Below, in pieces: positions 38,901 through 52,530 of a stretch of DNA of 64,000 nt (position 1 is its first letter; each line of letters starts with the position of its first letter). Origin of the DNA: Ophiodon elongatus. Its lineage: Eukaryota > Chordata > Actinopteri > Perciformes > Hexagrammidae. The stretch covers positions 2,172,501-2,236,500 of the forward strand of contig JACSYO010000469.1 in NCBI GenBank assembly GCA_016806645.1, written 5' to 3'. A program made the translations under genes and the position numbers. The notes beneath the pieces were generated by a model. The model ran no database searches. It was not told where the DNA came from and worked only from the letters and a program-made list of their open reading frames with translations.

Positions 38901-39957
38901 TAAATTACTTTTTAAAAAAGCTTCATGAGAATCTATAGAGATAATAATACATCTTAGACAGAAACCAATACACTGAAAGGTCAACGATCTGTGCTGTATG
39001 ATGTGGATCCATAGAGATCCCCAAATACTGATTGCTACTAGAGTCACTGTATGATAGGATGGATGTTTGATCACAGGCAGGTAATATATCAAGACAGAGT
39101 TCCAACTGTCTCCGACAAAAACCCTGGCACAAACCTGCACTTGTGTGCAATAACTCTGCAACAACAAAGTTGAGCCTAGTATATTTCTCACATTTCATGA
39201 TGCGCTGCAGCGTGCTGTGGTGTTATTACAGGGTTGGAGCCAAAGACAACCCTGGATCCGTACGCTGCTCTGGGGTGCAGTGCCTGAGTGCTTGACCTCC
39301 CTGACCCCTCCCAGTCACTTCCTCTTTATATAAGTTTCTCTGGATTGTTTTAATTGCTTTCCAGGGAACATATTTTGAATGCTTTGTACTCTATACTCCT
39401 TCACTTTTCTGTGCCGTCACAAAGTAGAGTCAATACCAAGCTGATGGGAACCTTGTCCCTCAATGCTTCAACTCTGTGACCTGGGTATAGGTAAGGTGAT
39501 ATCTTACTGGCTCCCAGACGCCATTTACGTGGGCAAATCTGCCCATCTCCAAAACAATAGAGCTCTTGCGTAATTCTCTGTCAATAAGCCAGATCTAATT
39601 ACAGAGTCAGCCTCAGCGATCATTCCAAAGAAATCAAGCATGATTTTATCCTTGTTATTTTATCATACACGTTCGAACGGACTGTTTTGATTGATGCTAG
39701 AGAATGACATTTACAGAATTGAGTTTGCTTTTTTTAATCGATCTCACCTGCTAGCAGTGTTAATCCTTAAATCTCCAAGAGCATTTCTTTCTTAAATGTA
39801 TTTAATCCAACATGAAAGAGCTCAGTCCTAAGAAAGGTGTCCACCTGGTGAAGAATCTCTCTGTATCAGTGTTTTAAGAATGTGAGCAGCCGCCTGCCAA
39901 ACGCTGGAAATCTACACGTCCAGACAGAGACCAAAACGGAGTGTGTATGTTTTTATA

Positions 39958-39992
39958 CATGTGTGTGTGCGTGTGTGTGTGTGTGTGTGTGT
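39958..39992. repeat. (GT)n microsatellite
   Basis: GT run with one GC interruption. Confidence 0.92.
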
Positions 39993-42900
39993 GAGTGCTT
40001 TGTCTTCATATGTCAAAGACCTCAGATTTGTGTTCATATCAAATGCATTACCATTTCCGTGTGACTACGCGTCTCGGTGCACGTTGGTCCTTTTTGCATG
40101 CATAAATGGATATGAATCTCTCAGTGTTGTTATGTTGTCTCATGCTTGAACGCTCACCTCAACTTGCACAGGAGTGTGACCGTGTACCTGTGTGGTGCGT
40201 GCGTGCAAGATACAGATACGAATGTTCTTTGGCTTTAGAAGTGAACTTTGGACCTCTGGGCTTCACGCAGGAGGGAGGCCAATTTTGCCGACATTGTTTA
40301 CCCGAGCCTTGAAACAATGACTCGGATGGCAAATTGTGTTTACTCACTCTGCTGTGCTGCTTCAAGACCAGGAAAATGACAACTCAAAAACGCAATTCGT
40401 CTTGTGTACTCTGACCGACTCCAAGTTCAAGGGTCCCTTCAAGTGGAAGTATTTCCTGTTTGTTTCTCGGAGGACAGCTTGAACCTTAACTTTGCTGTCA
40501 GCCAATCATTTGCTGCAAAACCCTCAACTCTAAAGAGAATGTTTTATTCGTGGCAATCAAACTCATGTGGAATTAATGCTGGCGTATTCTCAATGGCAAT
40601 CCCTCACAGTTTACATTTGTTTGTATTTCAAAGCAACAAATAAAATGTTCCCAGTGAGACTTGTCACAACCTCACAACAATTTTGCAATTATTCAAAACC
40701 GCTTTGTTTTTACAAATTGCAAAGTAGTGACACCATTAACGTGATTATTCAGCAGCTACAGCATAACACACTTGCTTAGTTCAAACATTTGCATTCATTA
40801 CAAAACAGCACGCTCAGTGAGCTGTTGCTGAGAAGTGTTTTCAAGGAGAATCCCATGAGAAAAAGAGAAGCACTTCGTTTTGCCAGAGAAACTCCCAGGT
40901 AACCTGAACACCACACTGATGGAAGTGGCAGCTCCAAATGTTGAATGAATGCAATGTATTGTGATACTGTGCATGCTTACTGCATATGTTTGTTTTATTC
41001 ACGTTATTGTATTGTCTATGTGAGGTATCACCAAATATCCTGAAGTCTAGTTCCCATCTGTTCCCTTTTCCTCGACGCTGCTGCACGTCTACAAATGTGC
41101 GTGTGTGGCCAAGAAAAAAAAAAAGCTAAACAACTCAAATGGCCAATCACTGAAGCTTATAAGACTTGCGTCTTTGTGTGAGGGGAAGGCTTCTTGGCCT
41201 TTTGAAGGCAGGATAGGCAGGGGTTCCTGTAAACTCCCAAACAACCTCTCAGCTCAGCACTGGATATCACTATGTTCTTTTGATGCTGATCCTTCCCCTG
41301 ACTGAATCACATCCTTAAATAGTGCTCTTGTGTTACACTATACATCCTGCTGAACTGGTATCATTTACACACAAATGCAACAGTTCAAATTGGAGTAGTG
41401 AAGAATTTTTATTCCCTTAAAAAAGTAGGAAGAACTTGATTCAAGCTCCGGCTGAGACACGACTGTAACTGTTAGCCCTCGTTAGCTACCTGCTTTTCAA
41501 AGGTCTCGCGGTAATAGACATATAAGTCACAGTCACATTGACTACATCAATTAAAATATAAATGTATATATTTAGGACATTCAATATAACTTAAATACGA
41601 TGACACTGTCAGTCAAAGTATAATTATAGCGAAGACACAGTGCCATTGACATGAGGCACAGTTCAACAGCGCATCAGAGAGGAGACGTGTGAATGATTCT
41701 TAGTTAATCTGTAGCCATGCAGGCATCTCCACAGTTGAATCCGACTCACATAAGTGACAAATATGCTGTTAAATACCACTCGTAGGGAGCCCTATAATTT
41801 GTTGTATAACTGTACTGTACATCATCAATTACAGATGTTTTTCTCAGGCATGCATTAAGTTCATGTTGTGGATCCAGGGCAGATGTGGGAATAAACCATA
41901 GAAAGAAGCAGTAAATGCAGCGTGTGAGGAATACACAGCCATGCAGTGTAAAACATTACTGAAGAGAGATTACAGATATGTACGTACACTAATGAAGCAT
42001 GTCAGAAAAACAGGATTGAATTATTATATTGTACATTATAAAAAAAAAGGTTCATCCTGATCTACTTTTTTCACTTGGATTTATTCTTCATAAATTAATT
42101 AGCAAAGTAAATATACATACATATACATGCAATGTTATTACATAAATCGTAAGAAACATAATGTGATAACACTTTTGGACATAAATAATTGTATTATTTA
42201 TTGTAAAACATAATTATTTTCACATCAGTTTTTACATGATTTAACCATTTACTACTTTAAATTCTTGGACAGATTAAGAAGGTTTTAACAAAACATATAA
42301 AGCATCCTGAAGGCTTCAATTACTTCTGTTACTTTTTCTTTTTAAAGTTACTTGCAATTAACACTAAATAGAGCATTGAGAATGATGATGTAATGTGTGT
42401 GTTTATAGCCTGAACATACTTATTTTACGGTCTTACGTGCGGGTGGCCGACATCTGGATATACATTTCAGTTTTTCTCCCGAAGGAGATGTGGCTGCCTT
42501 AATTGCACTTTCTCATTAACGTTTCTCGAAGCTTTCTTCTATTAAACGCCAACATATTTTCCTTTTAAGACTCAGTAGAATGGGGCATGCACATCTGGCT
42601 CTGACCTTGTCTGTCTCTGCCTGTCCTCTGACGGTAGGGGATCCTCACCACGCACACAGGCTGAGGAAACATTGCGTTCAGTACACCATGTTCTCTCAGC
42701 CTTTCTCTCTTTGAATGTGGGACTGCAAAGACCAATTGCCACTGTGCTTTTTCGGACTCCAAATTTGGTGGAGTGGTTTTAATTTGTGATGCTATTAGGA
42801 AGGGAGAGTTATACAAGGTGCTGAATATACACGAGTTCCCTGTTTCACTACTTCACAGCTGCTCTTTGAGTTATAACAGGTTCCACTTTGAAAGAAAGTG

Positions 42901-44699
42901 AAAAGCGGCCTGGGAATGGTTTTAACACAACTGTACAGCTTGGCTAAATTTATGTGCATATTTACATATGAACGCAGCATAGCTTGATGTCTGACTGCAC
43001 AGATGCTGCGTCTGTAGCAATCAATCCAAGTTTTCAATAGTGTTGCCCCAAGTTAAGACACAAAGAGGGTGGAGTGAGCGTTAAAGATCTGGAGAGAACA
43101 TTCACTACCAAGGAGAAGTGGTCCATGTCCTGTTGCTATTCATCTTCCTATTCGAGCTTTGAGCACAGTGTTAAGTGTCCTGTATGTGCGCCTATAGGTA
43201 GTGTACAGTCCACAATTCAACCAGGATAAATGGGGCGTTATATGATCTCCCCAGTATCTGTGTTCTACAGCGTGGTTTTGTAAATAAAAGTTGCCGAACA
43301 TAATAGATCAGTTGTTATTCTATCATTGCCTTTGAGATTTACAGCTCTCTTGCTTGAGTCAGAGCATGCTGTGTGGAAATAGACACGATGATTGAATTAT
43401 GATCTGAGTCATTCCTGTGTTCTTGTTGAAGTAGAATAATATAATTTGTCGGGCTTGTAGAGATCAGTGGATGGCAGGCTGATGAAACTTCCTCAGGCTA
43501 ATAATATGAGTAACTTCGTAGAAACGCGGCCCTGGTCACTGCAAGACAGACGTATCTTTACTGGGATTTTGCGAGTGGCTTTACAAGGAAGTAAGTGATA
43601 TGTTTGAAGTTTTCTTTTAGAACAACATGAAACAGAAAACTTTTTTTGTAGTTGACAACATACCAGAATGATTCATCATAAGACTTGATGTCGGGAACCA
43701 CAGGGCACAAGATTGACAGTTGTCACAAAATGAAAATGTGTAGCACAAGCAGTTTAAGGAAATGTATGACAAAATAAAATAAATACAAGTAATGCATGTA
43801 TGATTCATACGTCAACTGGTAGAATTCAGTTGAAATATATCAGTTTTTTAATGTCTTGTAGCTGTTTCAGTTTGATGCACTTTCCTTCAGCAATGACCGG
43901 TAATGACTCGTCTCAAATTTATCCATGGGAAAATTAGTCGTTGCTCCATCGTCATCTCGCAGGTGACAAAGGATTAGCTTTAATGCTCAGCGGAGGAGCC
44001 TGCTGGAGTCTGTGGGAACGTTTCTGTGTTTGGATGACACTGACAGCGATACTTAGCAGGGTGCCTATCATCCAGTTAAATCCAGATCGTGCTGACAAGG
44101 CCAGACGTGCATGAGCATGCACGTATGCAAGCGTGTGGCGAACCGCACGCATCGACATACACATGGGCAAACAAAAACACAAGCAAGCACACAAACACAC
44201 ACCAGGGGACGGCCCATCGAGGGCCCAGCTCCCTCCAGTGTTGTCCCAGTTGCCGGTGACTTGGGTCACACAGCTGCAAAAAGATGAGGAAGTTGGAGAG
44301 ACGGAGAGAAGGAGATTGAGAGGGTGGAATGGATTGAAAGAAGGAGGTGGTAACATTAGAGTGAGGCATACTTTAGAGAAGAATAAAGATAAGGAAAGAA
44401 AGAGAGGGAATAAGGTATAAGGGTATAAGTGGGCGAGGGGCAGTTGAGAAAAGAGAGTTTCTTCCTGTTTCTTTCATCTGTTTAACTTGGTGATTTCATT
44501 AGTTGTTTCAAGGAAGAATTAACTAGTAAAATATACATTTTTGTCATGTTAATCCTTTTGCTTCTTGTCTTCCCCCTCCCTTTGTCGTTTACCTCTAAAA
44601 ATGCTCTCAAAGTCATTTTTTTTTCATTTGACCTCTTGAAAAACTCATGCAGACTGTTCACTGTTTTGTGCTGTAAAGCAATTAAGTGGTTGGGCTATA

Positions 44700-44873
44700 A
44701 GGATGCTCAGCCATCGTTTAGTAGTTATATTCACTTAGCACATATGCAGCCATTTAAAAATGGATCCCCTCAAAAATTAAACACATCTCAAGTGGCTATC
44801 GTTTCAATAAATTGTAATTCAAAGATGCTCAGCCGTCACTGAGCAGATATATTTACGTACAGCACAGATGCTA
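44700..44873. repeat. Imperfect direct repeat pair
   Basis: A copy at 44700-44746 and another at 44822-44870 begin ATGCTCAGCC and end in GCACA-x-ATGC, with roughly 75% similarity by eye and one 2-base gap. The offset is about 122 bases. Confidence 0.5.
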
Positions 44874-46298
44874 CCAACCTTCTTAGTGACATGCATTTTG
44901 CTTATAATGATCAAACAGTGTCAAAACCATTTTTGTTATCACCAATTAATGTGAGAAATCGCACATGCAGCACATTTTACCTCAACAGGTGACATGGTTT
45001 GCAAGAAGAAGAAAACCTGCCAACTTAGATCTGATAGCGAGGTATCACCCATTTCTTTGATTCAACAGTATGTCAGCTTCACAGCACATACAGTAGATTT
45101 CCATTTCTCAGCGCCATGACCGTCTGAGGGCGACTCAGGTTAGAAATAGATGCACACAACCACACCAAATACGACAGCTGAGGTATACAGTACACTAAAG
45201 TAGCATAGGCAGATGAATATAGACAGATGGCACTGAACTCTATAACCTTTTGTTCTGGGACATGATCCAGCCAACAGTGTATTTATCACAGGAGCCATGC
45301 AAAGTTGCAGCCTTTGCCACTGCTTTGGATCCAGTCTTTTGAGTATCACTTTTCACGCTTTGAATGCAAGTAATCAGCACGTTTCATAAGCAAAAGCGAG
45401 ACCCCGTTTCTTTATTCCATAAATATATACACAGATTAGATTTGAAACCCAAATAGATTGTAGTGACGCATATCTAATTACACACTGAAAAAATAATGAG
45501 CAATCCAACAGCTTTCTTGAAAAAGGTTGAGGTAAACAACATAGGTGAAGGTCTTTGATGTTGTTAATAACATAGTCCGCTGCTATTTAACACGACATGG
45601 CCAATTGCGTCCACAACCTATGACCTTATGTAGAGCATCCACAGAGCCGTTAGTGAGAACACTTAGTGGCTTCTTGAGAGTCCAATCCCATATATTTCAT
45701 AGCTGACAATCTTGCGTACACACGTTTGTACTGAACAAATGGTAATATTATATGCTATGGGGGCTAGACTGTACTGTTATTTCTTTTTGGAGGGATGCTG
45801 GGATGCTGGGTTGGGGTATGAATGTGGCCTGACAGGGGTTCACCATACTGCCATTTTCCCTGGCGCACTCCTCTGGGTCTTGGCTCTATTTCAATATTTT
45901 CACAGTAAATCTAGCCAGGACATTCTCCCCATTATAGCACAAGGTAAATCTTTACATTATGGCCGAAAGCTGTCTGGCTTCTGCTGAATCACAGCCTGGT
46001 GCCAGATGCTGCCAAGTCCCCAAGCTTGTTAACTGCAATATACTGCACAGAGCACTATTAGCTACTGTACTGCTTGTCCTGCTGTAAACTGCTATTAGTT
46101 TCAGGGAAGGCTACAGTTAATTAACTTATTATCACTTTGTAAGAAGTGAAAATTGAATCAAGGAACAGTTCCTGCCTTGTCTTCTTGGTGGTAATAAACA
46201 AAGTTTAGCATGTCACTCAAGCAGATTTTAGCAATAGCAAATGAGATGCTCTTATCAAGGGACTAATGAGTTACAGTTTCTCACAGATGCTGAAAAGT

Positions 46299-46299
<1 letters not shown>

Positions 46300-46331
<32 letters not shown>
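46300..46331. repeat. (AC)n microsatellite
   Basis: Sixteen AC units. Confidence 0.95.
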
Positions 46332-46332
<1 letters not shown>

Positions 46333-47899
46333 TGTGGTGTCCTCTGATTTTGTAACAGCTGCCTTTATGGATATACAGGAGAATTAATGCTTCTATGTTT
46401 CCTACCATGCAAATCATGATTAAAACCCCTCTGTAGCTAAGTACAGCCTATTAAAAATAGGTCTTTAGGTGCTTGTAACTTAAAGTAATGTTGAGTACAT
46501 GACAATGTTTCAACTTTTAAAACCTTCAACTATCAGACTTGGCATCTGGTTTTACAGGCTGTTTGACATCACTGCCATCACGGAATTACATGAGAGCAAA
46601 AGTCACAGTCACAGCCTTATTCGTGTGCTCCCTTTCTTCAGCGATTCAAGGAAATACATTTCTATGAACTGCTGTTCCAGGCAAGTAACCCTGAATAATG
46701 ATTGTGAGCTGTGATTGTTAGAAACTGAACCGAGTGAACCTCAAATTCCACCACTATAAGATATTTTGTTCACTTGCATAATGATATTTACCTGGCCAAC
46801 TCGTCTATACTATTTAATTATACATTGCTATGAATCTAATTTTCTTCAATGAATATCCTTATTCTTCTAAAAGGTATACTGTAGTAAACTCACATCTGTG
46901 AAGCTCCTTAAAGTTATTGCTTGACATATACAGTAGTTTATTATACGTTTGTCTTCCGAATTTTCACCTTAACGGCACAAAAGATTACGTTAATTCCTAT
47001 CTAGTTATAAATGCAAATATGCAAATGCTACAACCCAAAGGACACGTCTTCGATAAGACAACATGCAGAAACTGGTTTTACACGACTTTCTGTCATGTAA
47101 CACCACACTCGTCTGTGCTGTCTGTATAGAATATCGAATGTCAAAACATTTCACTTGCCAAAAAGATGGATTTAATGCAGTCTAGAGATGTGAGACATTA
47201 ACGTCGAACTGTCAAACTTGAAAGCAGCTTGTAATTAATCATGGCGGGAGCAGCTCACTTCAGCTGTTACACCTTTACCAGCAGCAATAGCTCTCCAAAC
47301 ATCCCAAGATTAATTACAGGCCTCATGACAAAAGAGGCTTACTGAAACTGACAAACCCACTTAATCAGAGTTTTAAAGCGTTTAGGGGATACACACGCAA
47401 TCTGAAATGTTGCAAAAGATACCACTGAACCAATTCATCTGCCTCAGTTCGATTTTACATAGAAACTCTGAGAAGTGGTCTCACAATTTCTCTGTGGTGG
47501 AGAGCTCAAAATAAATTCCATATAAGGGACAGTACAAGCAAAACAACACTTATTTGGCTGCCTTTAATTTTCCAGAAAATCTGGTGCCGGTCGGATAAGG
47601 TCATTGAATGGATAACGGGTTTGTTTCACATGATGCAATGACGGCTCAACTATGTGTTTTATTACACATATTACCTCTGATTCAATGAGGTATGGAGATC
47701 GGCATTGTTCCTTTCAGATAAACTTAGAAAAAGATATTTTGCTTTGTCTGCCGGAAACAGACACTCCAGCAGTGTTCAGATGAAACGATTCCCTTTCAGG
47801 AAAATGTCATTTTCATTGTGACTCTGGGCCATTGTGTTCAACTGGATTGGAGACACATCATTCAAGTACCAGTCGGAGCATGGCACTCACAGTTATGGC

Positions 47900-48320
47900 T
47901 GGATATCCAGAGGTATCGCCAGCCCTCAATTGTCTCTTTGTGCTTTGAGAACACAGTTGCTGAGAACAAAACAGCCACGGAACAGCGAGCAAACAGTCAG
48001 ACGACTCCTGCCTCTCGAGTAGCCCCTTCATTCGGAAGCCAAGATGGGACACACTCAGACGCGTCCCACTGAAGTCGCGCCTGTTGGGGCGACGCCACTT
48101 TGTCCCAGGACGCTGTGCGCCCTCCGCCTGGCCGAACCGGCCCACAGATTCTGCTGCCACTACCAGCACTTCAGCTATCCTGAGAGAGCTATGAGTTACT
48201 CGCCCCCTTACTCACCGAGTCTGTTCAAGAGGCCAGATCGGCGGTAAGTGGGGGGGACAGCGGAGGGGAGTGAGAGAGTTTGTCTTGCGGGTGAGCTAGA
48301 GGGCACGACAGTGATGTGTG
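47900..48320 (+). promoter_or_regulatory. CpG-rich intronic segment, candidate internal promoter
   Basis: A local cluster of CpGs and higher GC within an otherwise AT-rich 29-kb intron, centred on the possible first exon at 48044-48243. No TATA box stands out. It may be an alternative promoter or an exonic enhancer. Confidence 0.4.
48044..48243 (+). CDS. Possible third alternative first exon of tsc22d3
   Basis: An open segment with start context GCCAAGATGG (A at -3, G at +4) and an in-frame TAG at 48020 upstream. It encodes 66 codons plus two bases, including the Pro/Tyr/Ser-rich end SYSPPYSPSLFKRPDR. It ends at a near-consensus donor, CG|GTAAGTG, after 48243. The phase is 2, so splicing to exon 2 gives an Arg codon and an intact TSC box and zipper: 172 aa from 48044, or 123 aa from a second in-frame ATG at 48191. 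The surrounding 47.9-48.3 kb is CpG-rich compared with the flanking intron. I do not recognise the N-terminal sequence. Transcript evidence is lacking, and the phase match alone has a one-in-three chance. Confidence 0.45.
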
Positions 48321-51300
48321 TCAGTGACAGACACTTTAAAGGCACATTATCGACAGTTCAGGAGAAGATGGATGGTAACGGCAGTGTGTCACTGTCAAAA
48401 TGATGTAGAGTCGCGGATGCAGTATTTGTCATGAAATGGCTCGGATTACAATTCACATGTATGGCAGCATCTTATAATAATGTCCAATCGTGCCAAATAC
48501 AGAACAAAACAGAATAGGACGTGTATCTTCTCTGTATCAGCTCTGCTTAATGAGGTACTATGCCTCAAAAACACATTTTCATTTCTCTGACATAAAACAT
48601 GTCGATCTTGTTGTTGTCATCTTTTGCGTTTCCGTTAATTGTTGGCTGCAGCGTTGAATGCAAGCGTAACGTGATGTCTCCGGCAGCCCTCGGATAACAA
48701 TGCCAGTCTTGTCATCATTTTCTGCATGCACTGCATGTTTGATACACGCTATCACGTGCAGTTACATTACATGCGATCAAAGGGCAGAAATTGACAGCGT
48801 GTTAAATTTATTGAAAAATCTCACCAGCGAGACCAAGGCCGTGTGTCTCATTTCTATTCATGGCTCAGGAGACTTATAGGTGATGTGATAATAATGAGTG
48901 CCGCTGGGTGTCCTCGTGTTTGTAGTGTTCTGTATTCATTGCTTGTAACCACTCTTGTTGCCCACAATGACAGCTTCCTCTGAGACGGCCTCTGGCTGCA
49001 GCCTATGGCAGGGCTGTGTGTTCTCGGGCCACACTCTCCTACGCGCCACGCATTCCTAATTATGAGAGTGCAGATGGGACACACGCAGTAAAGAAAAGAC
49101 CTTTTGTCCGAGAAGGGATCTCAAACTGATAGATTTGGTTTTCTCTGTGGAGTTGACCACCGGTGTTTCTTGTTGGGCCGCATTGTGTTCATCTCGAATT
49201 TGGTGCGACCAAACCCCAAAAACGCCAGACGTTGGAGGCTTGTCTCAGCTTCATTCTTCTGCAGCCAATTGGTAAAGATGAATCACAGTGTTACAGAAAA
49301 ACAGTTGGCTCTTGTTGAGACATGAGACATCTGATGGAAGCCGAGGCCCATCGCCAGGCTGTGGAGTGACTCACTGAATTTGGCGCTCGCCAAACATGGC
49401 CAGGAAAACATGGTCATAGAAAAATGCGGACACAATTTAAACTACAAATGCTTACGTTGTTTGTACTTGTTAAGATTTGTGTTGTAGCAGATATTAAGCT
49501 CAGGGCATCCTATTTTACTCTGTCGCCGTCTTACTGCATGTGGCTCATTTGGTATATTTTAATAGAACCGTGCAGGAACGCTCCTCGCTGTACGTAGTCT
49601 CGGTCTGTGCATCTCAGCAGCACCACAGGCTACCACCACATCGGTGTGACTCCCCCCCCCGATCGTAAATGGGACTATCGCAGTGGGGCAAGGTAATTCA
49701 GAAGCCCCTCATTGCCAGAACAAGGTCTGATATTAAACCTGGCAGCTGTACTCTCACGGCACACAATGTGAGACGACAGGCACTATGGGCCCTAATACTC
49801 AGTCAATGTGCTTTCTGCTTAGCCTTGTTAGGCCTACCAACAGTCAGACTTTCCACTCTAATTATTTTGTTACATAACAGAACTCCTTTTTCTCCAAAAG
49901 ACGTGGCAGGCCGTAGTTTGCTATGCAATGATCAGAGAGTAGGCTCTTGGTCATTTGTTATCATTTTAAATCCATGTTTTATTTTTCTAAGCAGTGCAAA
50001 CTCTTTTATGAAATTTGAATAAAGTATATATATATATACACACAGTATATGGCATTTCATAGGATATGCATGAACCAAATTGAATGGCTACTAGTATTAG
50101 ACGTAAGACCCACCCCATTTATTTTGACCAGCCGGTAATGTTCTACATGTTGTTGTTGCTTTGGAAGAAATTTATTATGCAAAATGAATTGGCTTATTAT
50201 CAGTATTGGATCAAATAATTGTAACAGCAAAAGGGAACATAATGTGACAGCTGAGAGGCGCTGTGAAATTATATTAAAGCTATTAAAACCTGCATGGACG
50301 CCTTGCTGAAAACAAAGTCTATTGCTCAATAGAGCTGCCAGCACTCTGGAAAATGCCGTGAAAAGAAAGATAACAGATAGCAGGTCTGTTTTTCTCTGTG
50401 ATCGGCTTCTAACACAAATTGTTTATTACACTTTGCAGGATGCTCAGTAAAGTTGCGCCACATGTTGTAAGAAGCCAGTTCAAAAGTGGATAGGAAGTGG
50501 AAGAGGTCATACACCAGAGAACAGTGCTTTGGACTCATTCCTGTATGCCCTCCCAATGAGTGGAGGGGAAATGAATACTCAATATAAGTTGTGGTACAAA
50601 CAACTCATGCATTACAATCTGTGTTTCTCTAAAATAAGCTCGGCTGCTTGGTTGTTTAGTCCACACATTAGGGTGAGCTAGTGCAACACAAACGAACAAG
50701 TAGAAGGCTATGGTGTGCAAACAATAAATACGTGAATGCATTTTTAGTTTTATTTTATTATTTCACCTCTATTTAATCAGAAAAGTCAATTGAGAGCCAG
50801 TTCTCATTTACAATGACGACCTGGCCAAAAAGGCAGCAACAGGAGGCAACTCGTTACGAAAAAAAAAAGAAATACAGAAACATCCCAATCAATCACATAC
50901 AAAAATTACAACACCGTGAATGAAAGAATGATTGTCCTTAAATAATTCCCTCTGTGTTTAAGCAGGAAAAAACTGGAGTCGTTGATTTGTGGAGGCAGGA
51001 AAAGGCGTCTGGAAAATTCCGTAGTAAACACTGCGTCCAGATACAGAGCCTTTGTTATTGACATTGTCCCCTACGGAATGGTGTATTATACGTTTTCACC
51101 ACTAGAGGCCGATAGAGGTCAGATATGGATTGAGGGGAAATGTACCGGGGAGAGGGTGGAAAAGTACCTTTATAGAGTACCTGTGCACATGTGAATGAGG
51201 TGCAGGACATTCCGTTATAGCATGTTGCATTTTGTAACAAACAACCATAAAGTGATGGGAACAACACGTTATTGTTGTCATTACCGTGTCGTAATAAAGG

Positions 51301-52239
51301 ACAGTTTGCAGACCTATTTTAAGTTGTAGAATGTTACACTTGGCAAATCAAGAACTACTAAATACCAACTTTTTTTTTTAAAGATAACATACTCTAAAAG
51401 TGTTTGTTAAAGAAGTTGCTTGATTTAATTGAATTGATTCTCGTGAACGTCAGATGCTACGAATGCTCACGACATCGTTTCTGTGGACAGATTAGAGTTT
51501 TTATTGAAGAGCAACACGAGTGACTTATGTATGCAGAACCACTGTGATGACATTTGTTCGGAGGGTGATTATGAGGATCGTTGCTGCAGTGAGTACGGAC
51601 CTCGGTCTGTGGGTTAACTTCAAAAGAAGAAAAGTTCAGAAACAGCACATGTGCCATGCTGCATTCAAATGCTCATCTGAAACTCGTTTATTTTCCAATT
51701 GTTTACTAATAGTAAGCTTTAATGCAACCTCAAGTGCATTGTTTTTCTTGCATTCGTTTTGTTTTCTAAATTAACTGGTTGAAAGTTTTTTTTTTTTGCA
51801 CTTTTCATTGCAGAGTAAAGATGCCAAATGCATTGTTTTAATGGAACGATAACGCTGTTGTTTTGTCTTTGATTGGTTGTTAATGAGATATCCTTCTGGT
51901 TATCATAATCATACTCTAACAACCATACATATATAAACAAAATAAAATAAAAATCACTCCTACTATCAGATAAGCATTGAAAACGTCAATGGAGCCCACC
52001 GTAGACCTACAGGACTTTTATATTCATAATTTCTTATGTATGTTTATACAGTTGGGGACGTTTTTAAAAGTCAAAAGTTTTACAAAGCAGCAACATACTA
52101 CTAGAGCCAGCCTCGTGAATACTTTAGTATAATCACAGGCTTCTTAGTCATCTCCCCCTTTTAAGGTTTATTGTGCAAAAAGTTCGGTTTGGCACTTATC
52201 AGTGGTCCCAAAAATCCATTTTTCTCCTCTGGCAGGGAA
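48321..52239 (+). other. Intron / upstream of short promoter, non-coding
   Basis: No exon recognised. Contains a dispersed repeat at 50740-50945. Open frames at 49669-50022 and elsewhere resemble no known protein. Confidence 0.6.
50740..50945. repeat. Possible interspersed repeat (fish type)
   Basis: CCTCTATTTAATCAGAAAAG, CAATTGAGAGCCAGTTCTC, TTTACAATGACGACCTGGCC and AAAAGGCAGCA form the order seen in a common teleost repeat end. Confidence 0.5.
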
Positions 52240-52530
52240 GGCACCCTAAAACCGCGACCCCGCCAGCTCATTTGACTAATATATGCGCGCGTCAGATGAC
52301 GTCAAGAGGCGAGCCATTCAAATAGCAGCCGGTGGCAGAAATAGCATCAGACAGTCGCTCGTTTAATCCGGCGAAGCTCACACCCCGACACAGCACTGCG
52401 CTCAGACAACTGCAGCGCGCGCGTGCATCGCTCCGACTAGAACCCAACACACTCCGGATTATACAGCGAGGTGACCGACCCAGTCGCAAACGTGGCGAGA
52501 AGCGTGATCCAAACGAGTCTGGTACTCAAC
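52240..52530 (+). promoter_or_regulatory. CpG-rich promoter and 5' leader of the short isoform
   Basis: CpG density rises sharply from about 52250 and continues through the exon to about 52700. A perfect palindromic cAMP-response element, TGACGTCA, is at 52297-52304, just downstream of a TATA-like AATATATG (52279-52286). From 52305 to the start codon there is no ATG. Mammalian GILZ is known to respond to glucocorticoids, FOXO3 and cAMP/CREB, so a CRE fits. The transcription start is not determined. Confidence 0.75.
52297..52304. promoter_or_regulatory. Consensus CRE (TGACGTCA)
   Basis: An exact 8-bp palindromic CREB/ATF site, 227 bases upstream of the short-isoform start codon and inside the CpG-rich promoter. 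The match is seen directly; binding is inferred. Confidence 0.7.

Larger units (their letters stand above)
23313..47899 (+). other. tsc22d3 large first intron, 5' and middle part
   Basis: A long, mainly AT-rich intron of the long isoform. No other coding exon is recognised on either strand. It contains microsatellites (30800, 32880, 39950 and 46300 regions), a dispersed repeat at 29545-29810, a GRE-like sequence at 24059-24073, a palindromic TATA-like element at 31905-31918 and an imperfect direct repeat near 44.7-44.9 kb. Confidence 0.7.

Noticed and set aside
39321..39340. TTTATATAAG TATA-like box in the intron
   Set aside because: No CpG enrichment, exon or open frame follows; AT-rich introns produce such matches often.
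44107..44124. Short hairpin CGTGCAT-GAGC-ATGCACG
   Set aside because: Only 7 base pairs, expected by chance in 64 kb.
46151..46165. GGAACAGTTCC as a glucocorticoid element
   Set aside because: The two halves lack the 3-base spacing in the right register.
52471..52530. Extended N terminus of the short isoform
   Set aside because: It begins with GTG, not ATG, and family members start at the MTTEM-type methionine; 52531 is the first ATG.
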